From Devosia oryziradicis (GTDB lineage Bacteria; Pseudomonadota; Alphaproteobacteria; Rhizobiales; Devosiaceae), in the NCBI RefSeq assembly GCF_016698645.1, contig NZ_CP068047.1, positions 1,337,001-1,401,000 on the forward strand: 64,000 nucleotides of DNA, read 5' to 3'. Below are positions 10,101 to 18,851 of the stretch, piece after piece. The number at the start of each line of letters is the position of its first letter. Position 1 is the first letter of the stretch. The position numbers and the translations under genes are program-made. Below the pieces are notes generated by a model. That model was given only the letters and a program-made list of their open reading frames with translations, was not told where the DNA came from and did no database searches.

Positions 10101-11500
10101 TCCGCAATGGCACGGTGACACTGGCGGCAGTGTCGGCCAATGGCAATGGCGGGCTGACGTTGCGCGGTTCGGGCACAGTGCCGCTCGATGGGGGTGGGCT
10201 GAACCTGGCTGTGACTGGTTCGGCACCGCTGGCGCTGGCCAATCGTTTCGTGGCCGATCGCGGCGGGCAGTTGAGCGGCGTGGTGGCGCTGGATGCGCGG
10301 GTGAGCGGCAGCCTTGTTAGCCCGCAATTCGGCGGGCGGGTGTCCACCAATGGGGCCGGCTATATCGACCCGGAACTCAACTTGCGGCTGCAGGGCATCA
10401 GCGGCTCGGCGAGCCTTGAGGGCAGCAATCTCGTTATCGACAGCCTCTCGGGCAACCTGGCGACGGGCGGCTCGGTCAGTGCTTCGGGCTCGGTGGGGCT
10501 CAGCGGGGGCGTTCCGGCGAATGTACGGGTCGCACTCAATTCGGCGCGCTATGCCGATGGCAACCTGTTCGTGGCGACGCTTTCGGGCAATCTGGCGCTG
10601 ACCGGCAATCTCACCGGCTCGCCCTTGCTGGCGGGCGACGTGTTCGTCGAAGAGGCCAATATCACGGTGCCGGAGAATTTCGGCGGCGGAGCCCAGCTGA
10701 TCGATGTCGACCACATCAACACGCCGCCGGCAGTGGAACAGACGCTTCAGCGGGCCAAGATCGATGACCGGACCGGCGCACCGATTCCGCAGACGCGGCC
10801 GGCAGGGTTGCTGCTCGACGTCAATGTGAACGCGCCCAACCAGATCTTCATTCGCGGCCGCGGGCTCGATGCGGAAGTGGGCGGGTCGGTGCGGCTGACG
10901 GGGCCGATCAACAATATCCAGCCGGTGGGTGGCTTTTCGCTCAATCGCGGGCGGCTGGCGATCCTGGGGCAGCGCGTCACCTTCGAAAGCGGCACGGTAA
11001 CGCTGGTGGGCGACCTCGACCCGTTCCTCAACCTGGTGGCGCGCACCGAGGGTGACGGGATCACGGTGTTCGTCACGGTTTCGGGCCGCGCCTCCGATAT
11101 CGATGTGAGCTTCACCTCGAACCCGATGCTGCCCCAGGACGAAGTGCTGAGCCGGTTGATCTTCAACCGCTCGATGGGTGAATTGTCGCCTCTGCAGCTG
11201 GCCAAACTGGCGGGCGCGGCAGCCGAGCTGGTCGGAGGCGGCGGCAATGGACTGGTCGACAGCCTGCGTGGCGCGGCGGGGTTGGCCGATCTCGACATCG
11301 TCACCGACGACAAGGGCAATGTCGCGGTGCAGGCGGGCACCTACATCCAGGACAATGTCTATCTGGGCGTGCAGGCCGGGGCCGGGGGGCAGAGCAAGGT
11401 GACAATCAATCTAGACGTCACCAATGACCTCAAGGTCACGGGCGCTGCCGGGCAGGACGGCAATTCGAGCCTGGGCGTGTTCTACGAGAAGGACTATTGA
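7139..11500 (+). CDS. tamB: TamB-like translocation and assembly module protein
   Basis: At 1453 residues this is a typical long TamB/AsmA-like protein: an N-terminal signal-anchor (around FALVGLCLAGVAAPAVA), a very long repetitive beta-rich body full of Gly, Asp, Ala and Leu, and a conserved C-terminal DUF490 domain (about the last 350 residues, including VGGFSLNRGRLAILGQRVTF and DEVLSRLIFNRSMGELSP). TamB spans the periplasm from the inner membrane and works with TamA; related proteins also move phospholipids between membranes. The ATG overlaps the tamA stop (TGATG), so the two are translationally coupled. Confidence 0.92.
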   Translation: MVALSSTLRRFALVGLCLAGVAAPAVAQDAALPDPGVEVLAMGNEEQKDWLTNFVQDRLSTPERQIRLSNIDGALGSDVSIREITISDANGVWLRVNNARLNWNQAALFGGRLEVRTLAADSIEYIRNAVPVEGAVDLPAPEASGGFQVPQLPVAVILEQLSVPKVTFGEGVFGLGSEISLAGAMTLDGGNLDANLDIVRLDGPGGTLDLDVAYRKADNSVDLGLSLVEPENGVIANLLNIENRPAVTLALKGSGPVTELRTDLTLQANGQTALSGVATVNQQAEGIAVVADLRGPLATLIAEPYRPFFGAETALTANALIRSEGGISVTGLRLTGGQLSLEAAAETTPDNFLKSLDLDAVIADPNGGQVTLPVPGSATRVGSAQLAVGFGGEAEENWTATLDMAGFETTGFAAETLALTLGGVAANLSDPTARRLTFNGDGTLAGISGSEEIEAALGDGIGIGIAGLWNAGEPVQLAEFRVAGQALTAALNGRLDGLDFTGDVALETSSIAPFSGLAGRDLAGALTLQASGSIMPLTGGFDLTLDGTGSNLAIGDKLADGLLAGNVALSGRVARTEAGLTADDFRIANQQVQLLADGTYSNALADFTFNLDLSDLALLSDQASGALSVVGTAKGQDSVIDLALDAGVADGTLAGRVLRDGALRFDGRYNVDRLDGTIGGSAALDGYRTTLAANLMVTPSEQALGNIDFQAAGTRITGGVTRVTLTGLLDGGLTVVSPDVSVPAALALIDASGSVNADVTLAPVDGKQGVTLRADMRDLVANDIRVGAADINASVVDLFGVPVVDGGASASDVSAAGVDIERLSATATQTGDTTAFDAQASLATGTDVDIAGSLTPVEQGYRLAVDRAQLQQGQLSARLARPTVVQVSGSSVALDAVRFDVGSGSITATGSAGETLGIDLEINALPLSIANAVAPDLGLAGTINGRASITGTGSDPQVNFEARAAGINAAAIRDFGIAPLDATASGTFRNGTVTLAAVSANGNGGLTLRGSGTVPLDGGGLNLAVTGSAPLALANRFVADRGGQLSGVVALDARVSGSLVSPQFGGRVSTNGAGYIDPELNLRLQGISGSASLEGSNLVIDSLSGNLATGGSVSASGSVGLSGGVPANVRVALNSARYADGNLFVATLSGNLALTGNLTGSPLLAGDVFVEEANITVPENFGGGAQLIDVDHINTPPAVEQTLQRAKIDDRTGAPIPQTRPAGLLLDVNVNAPNQIFIRGRGLDAEVGGSVRLTGPINNIQPVGGFSLNRGRLAILGQRVTFESGTVTLVGDLDPFLNLVARTEGDGITVFVTVSGRASDIDVSFTSNPMLPQDEVLSRLIFNRSMGELSPLQLAKLAGAAAELVGGGGNGLVDSLRGAAGLADLDIVTDDKGNVAVQAGTYIQDNVYLGVQAGAGGQSKVTINLDVTNDLKVTGAAGQDGNSSLGVFYEKDY

Positions 11501-11529
11501 GGGGCTCCTCCTCTTAGCTCCCCAATGCC

Positions 11530-11613
11530 CGTCACCCTCGGGCTTGACCCGAGGGCGTTGAACTTACTGAGCTCGGTAAGTGAAAAGCCCTCGGGTCAAG
11601 CCCGAGGGTGACG
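11530..11613. repeat. Paired palindromic repeat, class A copy 2
   Basis: It has the same two inverted CCCTCGGG-N5-CCCGAGGG units and CGTCA/TGACG ends as copy 1, with an unrelated middle of similar length. It sits between the convergent tamB and yejA genes, where it may also act as a bidirectional transcription barrier, though no T-run follows the stems. Confidence 0.8.
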
Positions 11614-11661
11614 ATCGGTGGGTGGGCTGCGATGTGCCGTGAGGTGGCAATTTGTGTCGTC

Positions 11662-13512
11662 TTACTGCCCTGCTCCACCCGTCTTTGCGGCCTTCTCGGC
11701 GTCCCACCACCAGATTGTCGGGAAGCCGCTCGAAAACTCTGGGAGGTTTTCCGGGCGGCTGAAGCGGTCCCAACGGGCGGTGCGGGAGTTGCGTAGGGTA
11801 TAGCCCGGCACGACGTAATGGTGGTGCAGCAGGACACGGTCTAGCGCCTTCACGGCGGCTTCCTGGCTGGCGCGGTCGTCGGCAACGATCAACTTGTCGA
11901 TCAGCGCGTCGATGCCCGGATCGGCAATGCCCGCATAGTTGCGCGACCCCTCTTCAGTCGCGCTTTGCGAACCAAAGAAGAAGCGCTGCTCGTTGCCGGG
12001 AGACCAGGACTGGGGCCACTGCGTATAGACCATGTCATAGTCAAAGCTGCGCAGGCGGTTGATATATTGCGGGCTGTCGACATTGCGGATGGTGGCCAGC
12101 ACGCCGATCGTCCCGAGATTGGTGACCAGGTTCTGGAACATCGGCTCCAGCGAGGGCTGATTTGTCAGAATCTCGATGGTCAGCTGCTGGCCGGCGGCGT
12201 CGACGAGCTGGGTGCCGTTGAGGGTGTATCCGGCTTCATTGAGCAGGCTTAGCGCCTGGCGCAGGTTGCCGCGAAGCTTCCCGGCATCGCCGTTGACAGG
12301 ATTGACGTAAGGCTCGGTAAAGACGCTTGGAGGGATCAGGTCCTTGACCGAATTGAGGATGTCCAGTTCCTCGCCCTCGGGCAGGCCCGTGGACTTGAAG
12401 GGCAGGCCGAAGAAGTGGCTATCGACGCGCTCATACTGACCATAAAACAGGGTCTTGTTCAGCGACTCGAAGTCGAAGGCGTAGTTGAGCGCTTCGCGCA
12501 CCCGTTCGTCCTGGAACTTCTCGCGGCGCAGGTTGGGAATGAAGCCCACCATCAACCCGCTGCCGTTGTAATCCTCGGCGAACAGTTCCTGCACCACGCG
12601 ACCTTCCTTGACCGCCGGGAAGTCGAAGCCGGTGGCCCAGCGGCGGGCGGTGTATTCACTCCAGAAGTCGAACTGGTCGCCCTTGAAAGCCTCGAACCAG
12701 ACCGTTTCGTCCAAGAAGAATTCGACGCGGTATTCGTCGAAATTGTTGGTGCCGACATGGGTCGGGTGGTCGTTACCCCAGTAATCCTCTGCGCGCCGAT
12801 AGGTGACCGTGCGGCCTGCATCGAAGCTGGACAGCTCATAGGGTCCAGAACCCATGGGCGGCTCGAGCGTGGATTCGTTTATGCTGCGCTGCTTGCCGCT
12901 GGCGTCCTTGCCCTCCCACCAGTGCTGCGGCAGGACCAGCAACTGGCCCAGGATCAGGGGTAACTCTCGATTGCCGGTCTGGTTAAAGGTGAAGGTGACT
13001 TCGCCAGGGGCCGTCACTTCGGCTTTTTCGATACTGGCATAGTATTGCTGCTGGTCCGGATTGACCTCGATGGCCTTGTTGAAGCTCCAGACTACGTCCT
13101 CGGCAGTCACCGGTTCGCCGTCATGCCAGCGGGCATCGGGGTCCATGCGGAACGTCACCGAACCATAGTCGTCCCCAATCTTGAGCGCCTCCGCCAGCAA
13201 GCCGTAATAGACGCTCTGCTCATCCAGGGACGGGGTCATCAGCGTTTCATAGACCAGCCCGAGGCCGGAGACAGGATCACCCTTGGGCAAAATGGGGTTG
13301 AAGGTGTCGAAGCCGCCCATCGTGCCGATGCGCACGACGCCACCCTTGGGCGCATCGGCGTTGACATAATCGAAATGGGTGAAGTCGGGGCCGTATTTCG
13401 GCTCGCCTTCCATGGCGAAGGCGTGGACCCATTGGCCGGTCTGCGTCTGCGCCCATGCCGGGGCAATGAGGCCCAACAGCAGAATGGTAGCCAAGAACGG
13501 GACAAGCTTCAT
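11662..13512 (-). CDS. yejA: YejA-type periplasmic peptide-binding protein
   Basis: A 616-residue family 5 solute-binding protein. A classical signal peptide ends at APAWA-Q. The mature start contains the YejA hallmark run HAFAMEGEPKYGPDFTHFDY and DAPKGG, and the family 5 core WHDGEPVTAEDVVWSF. YejA proteins deliver oligopeptides, including microcin C-type peptides, to the YejBEF importer. The ATG at 13512 was chosen because the 11 extra upstream residues break the signal peptide. It is last in the operon yejB-E-F-A, 49 bases after yejF, whereas in E. coli yejA comes first. Confidence 0.9.
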   Translation of the reverse strand: MKLVPFLATILLLGLIAPAWAQTQTGQWVHAFAMEGEPKYGPDFTHFDYVNADAPKGGVVRIGTMGGFDTFNPILPKGDPVSGLGLVYETLMTPSLDEQSVYYGLLAEALKIGDDYGSVTFRMDPDARWHDGEPVTAEDVVWSFNKAIEVNPDQQQYYASIEKAEVTAPGEVTFTFNQTGNRELPLILGQLLVLPQHWWEGKDASGKQRSINESTLEPPMGSGPYELSSFDAGRTVTYRRAEDYWGNDHPTHVGTNNFDEYRVEFFLDETVWFEAFKGDQFDFWSEYTARRWATGFDFPAVKEGRVVQELFAEDYNGSGLMVGFIPNLRREKFQDERVREALNYAFDFESLNKTLFYGQYERVDSHFFGLPFKSTGLPEGEELDILNSVKDLIPPSVFTEPYVNPVNGDAGKLRGNLRQALSLLNEAGYTLNGTQLVDAAGQQLTIEILTNQPSLEPMFQNLVTNLGTIGVLATIRNVDSPQYINRLRSFDYDMVYTQWPQSWSPGNEQRFFFGSQSATEEGSRNYAGIADPGIDALIDKLIVADDRASQEAAVKALDRVLLHHHYVVPGYTLRNSRTARWDRFSRPENLPEFSSGFPTIWWWDAEKAAKTGGAGQ

Positions 13513-13561
13513 CGGATGGCTCCGGGACGGTGCGTTGAATTGCAAAGACTAGGCGTAAACG

Positions 13562-15175
13562 TCATGGCGCAACAGGGGGCACGGGGGTGATGCGGTCGGT
13601 GTTGAAGGCCGCTGCCATCAACGCTTTGGTATAGTCGGACTGCGGGGCGGCGAAGATGTCGGCCGCGTCTCCCTGCTCGACGATCCTGCCGTTGCGCATG
13701 ACGACCAGCCGGTTGGCCAGCGCCCTGATCACCTTGAGATCGTGCGAGATGAACATGTAGGTCAGGCCATGGCGCTGCTGGAGATCGCGCAGCAGGTCCA
13801 CCACCTGGGCCTGGATCGACACGTCGAGAGCCGAGGTCGGTTCGTCCAGCACGACGAATTTGGGCTGCAGCACCATGGCTCGGGCAATGGCGATGCGCTG
13901 GCGCTGGCCGCCGGAAAATTCATGCGGGTAGCGGAAGCGGCTGGCTGGCGGCAGGCCGACTTCCTCAAGCGCCCGGACCACCCGATCGTTGCGCTCCCGG
14001 GCAGTCAGATGGGGGGCGTGCACTGCCAGACCTTCGCCGATGATCTGGTCGACCGAGAGGCGGGGGCTCAGCGAGCCATAGGGATCCTGGAACACGATCT
14101 GCATGCTGGCGCGCAACGGGCGCATGGCCTTCCATGAACGCGCCTGCACGGCATTGCCGAGCACGATGATCCGGCCGTCGGACGGCAGCAGGCGCAGCAC
14201 GGCATAGCCCAAGGTGGACTTCCCCGAGCCGCTTTCACCGACGACGCCCAGCGTTTCGCCGCGGCGGATGGAGAGATCGACGCCATCGACGGCCTTGATA
14301 TGACCGACAGTGCGGCGCAGCAGGCCACGCTTGACCGGGAACCAGACCTTGAGATCGGCCACGTCGACGATGCTGGGTGCCTGTGGGTCGGACACCGGTG
14401 GAGTGCCGCGTGGTTCGGCGGCCAGCAGGTGTTTGGTATAGGCGTGCTGCGGGGCGGCGAAGACGGTTTCGACGGCGCCGGTTTCGACAATCTCGCCTGC
14501 AGTCATGACGCAGACGCGGTCGGCGACCTTTTTGACGATGCCCAGGTCGTGGGTGATGAACAGCATGGCCATGCCGAGGCGGCTCTGCAATTCCTTGAGC
14601 AAGGTCAGGATCTGGGCCTGCACCGTTACATCGAGCGCGGTGGTGGGCTCGTCGGCGATCAACAGGTCAGGTTCGTTGGCCAGCGCCATGGCAATCATCA
14701 CGCGCTGGCGCTGTCCTCCGGAGAGCTGGTGGGGATAGGCGGCGAGGCGACTGGCCGGATCGGGAATGCCGACCGCATCGAGCAGTTCCAGGGTGCGCTT
14801 GCGGGCGGCTGTGGCGCGCAGGCCGCGATGGATGGCAAGAACTTCGCCGATCTGCCGCTCGATGGTGTGGACCGGATTGAGCGAGCTCATCGGTTCCTGG
14901 AAGATCATCGAAATGTCGTTGCCGCGCACGGCGCGCAGTTCGGCCGGCGCAACGGAGAGCAGGTCCTTGCCGCGGAACAGTACCTGGCCGGAGAGGTGCC
15001 CCGATGGGGGCAGGAGCTTGAGCACGGAGAGGGCAGTGACGGACTTGCCCGAACCGGACTCGCCGACGAGGGCCACGGTTTCGCCAGGCGCAATATCGAA
15101 GGAAACCGAGCGCGCCGCCTGGTTCGCGCCAAAGGCGACGGTCAGGTCGCGGATGGAGAGCAGGGGCGCGGTCAT
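13562..15175 (-). CDS. yejF: YejF-type fused double ABC ATPase for peptide import
   Basis: This 537-residue protein carries two complete ABC ATPase domains of the oligopeptide (Dpp/Opp) type in tandem. The first has Walker A GESGSGKS, signature [15 protein letters not shown] and Walker [13 protein letters not shown]. The second has [26 protein letters not shown] and [12 protein letters not shown]. Such fused pairs power YejB/YejE. The ATG at 15175 overlaps the yejE stop in an ATGA arrangement, which fixes the start and rules out the longer frame beginning at 15280. Confidence 0.93.
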   Translation of the reverse strand: MTAPLLSIRDLTVAFGANQAARSVSFDIAPGETVALVGESGSGKSVTALSVLKLLPPSGHLSGQVLFRGKDLLSVAPAELRAVRGNDISMIFQEPMSSLNPVHTIERQIGEVLAIHRGLRATAARKRTLELLDAVGIPDPASRLAAYPHQLSGGQRQRVMIAMALANEPDLLIADEPTTALDVTVQAQILTLLKELQSRLGMAMLFITHDLGIVKKVADRVCVMTAGEIVETGAVETVFAAPQHAYTKHLLAAEPRGTPPVSDPQAPSIVDVADLKVWFPVKRGLLRRTVGHIKAVDGVDLSIRRGETLGVVGESGSGKSTLGYAVLRLLPSDGRIIVLGNAVQARSWKAMRPLRASMQIVFQDPYGSLSPRLSVDQIIGEGLAVHAPHLTARERNDRVVRALEEVGLPPASRFRYPHEFSGGQRQRIAIARAMVLQPKFVVLDEPTSALDVSIQAQVVDLLRDLQQRHGLTYMFISHDLKVIRALANRLVVMRNGRIVEQGDAADIFAAPQSDYTKALMAAAFNTDRITPVPPVAP

Positions 15176-16314
15176 GCCAGCGACTTTCGTGGATCGAACG
15201 CGTCGCGCACCGCTTCGCCGATGAAAACCAGCAGCGTCATCATGATGGCGATGGTGAAGAATCCGGTGACGCCGAGCCATGGCGCCTGGAGGTTGTTCTT
15301 GCCCTGGGCCAGCAATTCGCCCAGCGACGGCGAGCCCGGCGGCAGGCCGAAGCCGAGCAGGTCCAGCGAGGTCAGCGTCACCACCGAGCCCGAGAGGATA
15401 AAGGGCATGAAGGTAAGCGTTGCGACCATGGCATTGGGCAGCAGGTGCCTGAACATGATGGTGAGGTTGGAGACGCCCAGCGCCCGGGCGGCGGCGATAT
15501 ATTCGAAATTGCGGCCGCGCAGGAACTCGGCGCGGACGATGCCCACCAGCGATACCCAGGAAAACAGCAGCAATATGCCCAGCAGCACCCAGAAGCTGGG
15601 CGTGATCACCGACGAGATAATCAGCAGCAGGTAGAGAGCGGGAATCGAGGTCCAGATCTCGATCACGCGCTGGAAGATCAGATCGAGCCAGCCACCGAAA
15701 TAGCCCTGCACGGCGCCGGCGAAGACGCCGATGACCGAGGAGATCACGGTCAGGGTCAGTCCGAACAGAATGGAAATGCGGAAGCCGTAGAGCAGGCGCG
15801 CCAGGACATCGCGGCCGCTATCGTCGGTGCCCAGCCAGTGGAAGTTGCCCCAGTGGCAGTTGGGGTCTTCGGCCTGTAGGGGATAGCCGGCGCAGTTCTG
15901 CGCCCGGTCCATGGTCCAGCTGGGAGCGACAGCGCCCGAATAGGGCAGGAAGGTATCGACGGTCTGGTAGTTGAAGCGCACCGGGGGCCAGATCATCCAG
16001 CCATTGGCGGCGATCTCGGCAGCGTTGAACTCGTCGCGATAATTGGTGACGGCAAGGAAGCCGCCGAACTTGGATTCGGGATAGTCCACAAAGGCGGGAA
16101 ACAGCAGCTCGCCCTTGTAGAGCGCGATGATGGGCTTGTCGTTGGCGATGAATTCGGAGCCGAGGGTGGCGACGAAGAGCGCCAGGAAAATCCACAGCGA
16201 CCAGTAACCGCGCCGGTTCTTGCGGAAATTGTCGAGCCGGCGCTGGTTGAGCGGGCTCAGCCAGCGATTGCGCGGCGCCTCGATGGCCGCGGCCTGTTCT
16301 GCCATCTCGCTCAT
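15172..16314 (-). CDS. yejE: YejE-type peptide ABC transporter permease
   Basis: An inner membrane permease of 380 residues. After a cytoplasmic Arg-rich N-terminus (NQRRLDNFRKNRRGYWSLW) and the first TM helix comes a large periplasmic segment with the GNFHWLGTDDSGRDVLARLL motif shared by OppC/DppC proteins, then five TM helices. The EAA loop is visible around AAARALGVSNLTIMFRHLLP. It overlaps yejB upstream and yejF downstream by four bases each, so the three are translationally coupled. Confidence 0.93.
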   Translation of the reverse strand: MSEMAEQAAAIEAPRNRWLSPLNQRRLDNFRKNRRGYWSLWIFLALFVATLGSEFIANDKPIIALYKGELLFPAFVDYPESKFGGFLAVTNYRDEFNAAEIAANGWMIWPPVRFNYQTVDTFLPYSGAVAPSWTMDRAQNCAGYPLQAEDPNCHWGNFHWLGTDDSGRDVLARLLYGFRISILFGLTLTVISSVIGVFAGAVQGYFGGWLDLIFQRVIEIWTSIPALYLLLIISSVITPSFWVLLGILLLFSWVSLVGIVRAEFLRGRNFEYIAAARALGVSNLTIMFRHLLPNAMVATLTFMPFILSGSVVTLTSLDLLGFGLPPGSPSLGELLAQGKNNLQAPWLGVTGFFTIAIMMTLLVFIGEAVRDAFDPRKSLA

Positions 16315-17417
16315 ACTTCGCGGCTTTCAAAATCCAGCCGCGGATCGACCCACATATAGGTCAGGTCCGAAATCAGCGCGATGATCAGGCCGAGCAGGCT
16401 GAAGATGTAGAGCGTGGCGAAGACCACAGGGTAGTCGCGGTTGGCGACGGACTGGAAGCCGAGCAGGCCAAGGCCATCGAGCGAGAAGATGGTCTCGATC
16501 AGCAGGGAGCCACCGAAGAAGGCCCCGACGAAGGCGCCCGGGAAGCTGGCGATGATGAGCATCATGGCGTTGCGGAAGACGTGGCGGTAGAGAACCTGGT
16601 TTTCCGTCAGCCCCTTGGCGCGCGCGGTGGTGACATATTGCTTGCCGATCTCGTCGATAAACGAGTTCTTGGTCAGCAGGGTGGTGGTGGCGAAGGCGCC
16701 TAGGCCCATGGCGGTGATGGGCAAAACCAGGTGCCAGAAATAGTCGAGCACCTGTCGCCACCAGGGAAAGGTGTCGAAGCCGGGCGAGGTGATCCCGCGC
16801 AGTGGGAAGATCGACCAGAAGGAGCCGCCGGCAAACAGGATGATCAGCGCGATAGCGACGAGAAAACCGGGAATGGCATAGCCGATGATTACAATGGTGG
16901 AGGTGGCGATGTCGAAGCGCGAGCCGTCGGAAATGGCCTTCCTGATGCCCAGGGGAATGGAGACGCCATAGGCGATCAGCATCATCCATAGGCCAAGGGA
17001 AATCGAGACGGGCATTTTCTCGACGATCAGTTCGACGACCGATGCGTCGCGATAGTAGCTGTCACCGAAATCGAAGCGGAGATAGTTCCACAGCATCATG
17101 CCGAAGCGTTCGAGCGGCGGCTTGTCGAAGCCGAACTGCTTTTCGATGCGGGCGACCAGCTCGGGAGGCAGACCCTGGCTGCCGCGATAGCCGGTGCTCT
17201 TGCCGCCAACAGGATTGTTCGGAGCCTGGCCCGCGAGATCACCACTGCCACCCCCACTGATCCGCTCGGTCAGCGAGACATTCTGCCCGGACAGGTTCGC
17301 CAGCGCCTGTTCGACCGGGCCGCCCGGGGCAAATTGGGTAATGACGAAAGAGATAGCCATGATGCCGAACACGGTCGGGATCATCAGCAGCAGGCGGCGA
17401 AGGATATAGGCGCCCAT
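16311..17417 (-). CDS. yejB: YejB-type peptide ABC transporter permease
   Basis: The first gene of the yej operon encodes a 368-residue permease of the OppB/DppB class. TM1 (LLLMIPTVFGIMAISFVITQ) is followed by FAPGGPVEQAL, a Gly-rich periplasmic stretch and the GFDKPPLERFG segment. Further helices and the EAA loop (TTARAKGLTENQVLYRHVFRNA) follow. It pairs with YejE to form the channel that takes up peptides delivered by YejA. The upstream 187 bases separate it divergently from the small gene at 17605 and must contain both promoters. Confidence 0.92.
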   Translation of the reverse strand: MGAYILRRLLLMIPTVFGIMAISFVITQFAPGGPVEQALANLSGQNVSLTERISGGGSGDLAGQAPNNPVGGKSTGYRGSQGLPPELVARIEKQFGFDKPPLERFGMMLWNYLRFDFGDSYYRDASVVELIVEKMPVSISLGLWMMLIAYGVSIPLGIRKAISDGSRFDIATSTIVIIGYAIPGFLVAIALIILFAGGSFWSIFPLRGITSPGFDTFPWWRQVLDYFWHLVLPITAMGLGAFATTTLLTKNSFIDEIGKQYVTTARAKGLTENQVLYRHVFRNAMMLIIASFPGAFVGAFFGGSLLIETIFSLDGLGLLGFQSVANRDYPVVFATLYIFSLLGLIIALISDLTYMWVDPRLDFESREV

Positions 17418-17604
17418 CGGGTCTCCGCGCAGGCTTGGTCCGTGGAGCTAAGCGCTGGCCATCGGGGCCGGCAAATCACCATGCAGTGAAACGGCTTATC
17501 GCAAATGCTACACTTTGACGACGGCTTGGCAAGATGACGGGCTTTGGGGGTTGCTCACGAAGGCCGTGCCGTTCAACATCGAAGCGATCCCTATGGAGCG
17601 GACC

Positions 17605-17838
17605 ATGGCCTATCAGATCATCGCGCAAGTGAAGAATGCCTCGCAGGCGCGGGCATTGGTCGTCGCCTTGCGGGCCTATGGCTTCCATCCACTTGAGCAG
17701 GGTGATGGCGGACTGCCGGGCGTGCCGAATCTGTTCGGGCCAGAGGGGGTGCCGGTACAGGTGCCCGAGGACGAGGCGGGCGATGCAACCGTTCTGGCTC
17801 GGGACCTGTTAAAGGAAATGGCGGCGTCCGACCCCTAA
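17605..17838 (+). CDS. Small DUF2007-like protein (putative signal transducing protein)
   Basis: A 77-residue soluble protein beginning MAYQIIAQVKN. The pattern of an N-terminal strand, a helix with Ala/Leu (SQARALVVALRAYGF), a middle loop with GVPNLFGPEGVPVQV and a final Glu/Asp/Ala helix resembles the DUF2007 family of short predicted signal proteins. The ATG at 17605 has GGAG six bases upstream; an ATG at 17593 is in frame but would place that GGAG inside the gene. It stands alone between the divergent yej operon and the lipoprotein gene. Biochemical role unknown. Confidence 0.6.
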   Translation: MAYQIIAQVKNASQARALVVALRAYGFHPLEQGDGGLPGVPNLFGPEGVPVQVPEDEAGDATVLARDLLKEMAASDP

Positions 17839-17960
17839 AAGGCCACATTGGCAAGCGTTAGTGCATAGGCGGGACGGGCGGTTGAACGTGGCGTGGCCTT
17901 TGGCTATAAGCCAGCCAAGCTGTTAACCTTTATTAAGCCCTAGGGCAGGAGCGAGACCCC

Positions 17961-18587
17961 ATGACGGTTTGGATGCGCGGATCGTTGTCCGCGGTAGGCG
18001 TAGCGGCAATGGCCGTTGTGCTGGCGGCATGTCAGTCCACTGGGTCCAACACGGCCAATCTCAATACCATAGGCGCCCCCGCGCAGGTACAGGCCGTGCC
18101 CAATTCGACAGTGCAACAGGGCACGCTGCCGGCAATCGGCGCGACCGGCACCCCGGCTCCCGGCTTGAGCGGCCAGCCGGTTCTGGGTGGCGTTCCCGCC
18201 AATCAGACGGCCATGGCGACCCCCGGTACATTGCCGGCCACCACGACACCCGGTGCCTCGCCGTCGATCGTTTCGCTCGATCCGCTGGCCCAGCCGGTGG
18301 CGGGTGGCATGAGCACCGGGCCCGAAGGGGCCTGGAATGTCGTGGCGGGCGCTGCGACCTGCCGCATCAACCTGCCCAAGACCGCCAAGACCGGCACCAG
18401 CTATTTCCGAGCCTCTGCACCGGGCTGCACCGTGCCGCAGATTGCCGGCGTGACCGGCTGGCAGCAGGTGGGCAGCCAGCTGCAGCTTTATGATGAGAAC
18501 GGCAACATCGCCGCTTTCCTGGCCCCTTCGGGCGGCCGTTATATCGGCACGATGGGTGGTGGCCAGGCCATCTCCATGTCGCGCTGA
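17961..18587 (+). CDS. AprI/Inh-type metalloprotease inhibitor lipoprotein
   Basis: A 208-residue secreted lipoprotein. The signal peptide ends in a lipobox (VLAACQ, Cys near residue 24), followed by about 85 low-complexity residues rich in Thr, Pro, Gly and Ala. The C-terminal about 95 residues (from GPEGAWNVVAGAATCRINL) form a small beta-barrel-like domain with paired Cys and the closing LQLYDENGNIAAFLAPSGGR pattern of the AprI/Inh inhibitors, which block serralysin-type zinc proteases in the periplasm. No such protease is encoded in the window. A clear AGGAG precedes the ATG. Confidence 0.75.
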   Translation: MTVWMRGSLSAVGVAAMAVVLAACQSTGSNTANLNTIGAPAQVQAVPNSTVQQGTLPAIGATGTPAPGLSGQPVLGGVPANQTAMATPGTLPATTTPGASPSIVSLDPLAQPVAGGMSTGPEGAWNVVAGAATCRINLPKTAKTGTSYFRASAPGCTVPQIAGVTGWQQVGSQLQLYDENGNIAAFLAPSGGRYIGTMGGGQAISMSR

Positions 18588-18588
18588 G

Positions 18589-18711
18589 TTTTCGGTGAAG
18601 CCGGTCTGCAAATGGCCGGCTTCTGCGCTTCCGGTGCTCACGTACTGAAGTACGCTCCGCTCCGGTTCGCGAAGACGACCATTTTCGACTCGGCTTGACC
18701 GAAAACGCATC
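18589..18711. repeat. Long imperfect palindrome, about 123 bases
   Basis: The outer arms, GTTTTCGGTgAAGCCG and CGGCTTgACCGAAAAC, match at 15 of 16 bases as inverted copies. Further inside, an AAATGG...CTTC...GCG...CCGG series on one side is mirrored by CCGG...GCG...GAAG...CCATTT on the other. The centre holds the small palindrome CGTACT-GA-AGTACG. It begins just after the lipoprotein stop, so the transcript could end in or be stabilised by this fold. Confidence 0.65.
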
Positions 18712-18763
18712 GAGCTCGTTGCTCGCTTGTGCTCCCGCCCCGGCCTTACCCAACCACCGCGTT

Positions 18764-18836
18764 GCCTCGGGCTTGACCCGAGGGTCAATCTTCACGCACT
18801 GGATGCTGCAGCAGGCCCTCGGGTCGAGCCCGAGGG
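18764..18836. repeat. Paired palindromic repeat, class A copy 3
   Basis: A third, slightly shorter version of the unit seen at 4891 and 11530: CCTCGGG-N5-CCCGAGGG, a spacer of about 30 bases, then the inverted copy. It lacks the CGTCA/TGACG ends. It ends 15 bases before the zapE start, inside the 5' untranslated region. Confidence 0.75.
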
Positions 18837-18851
18837 AACGCCACTCTAGTC

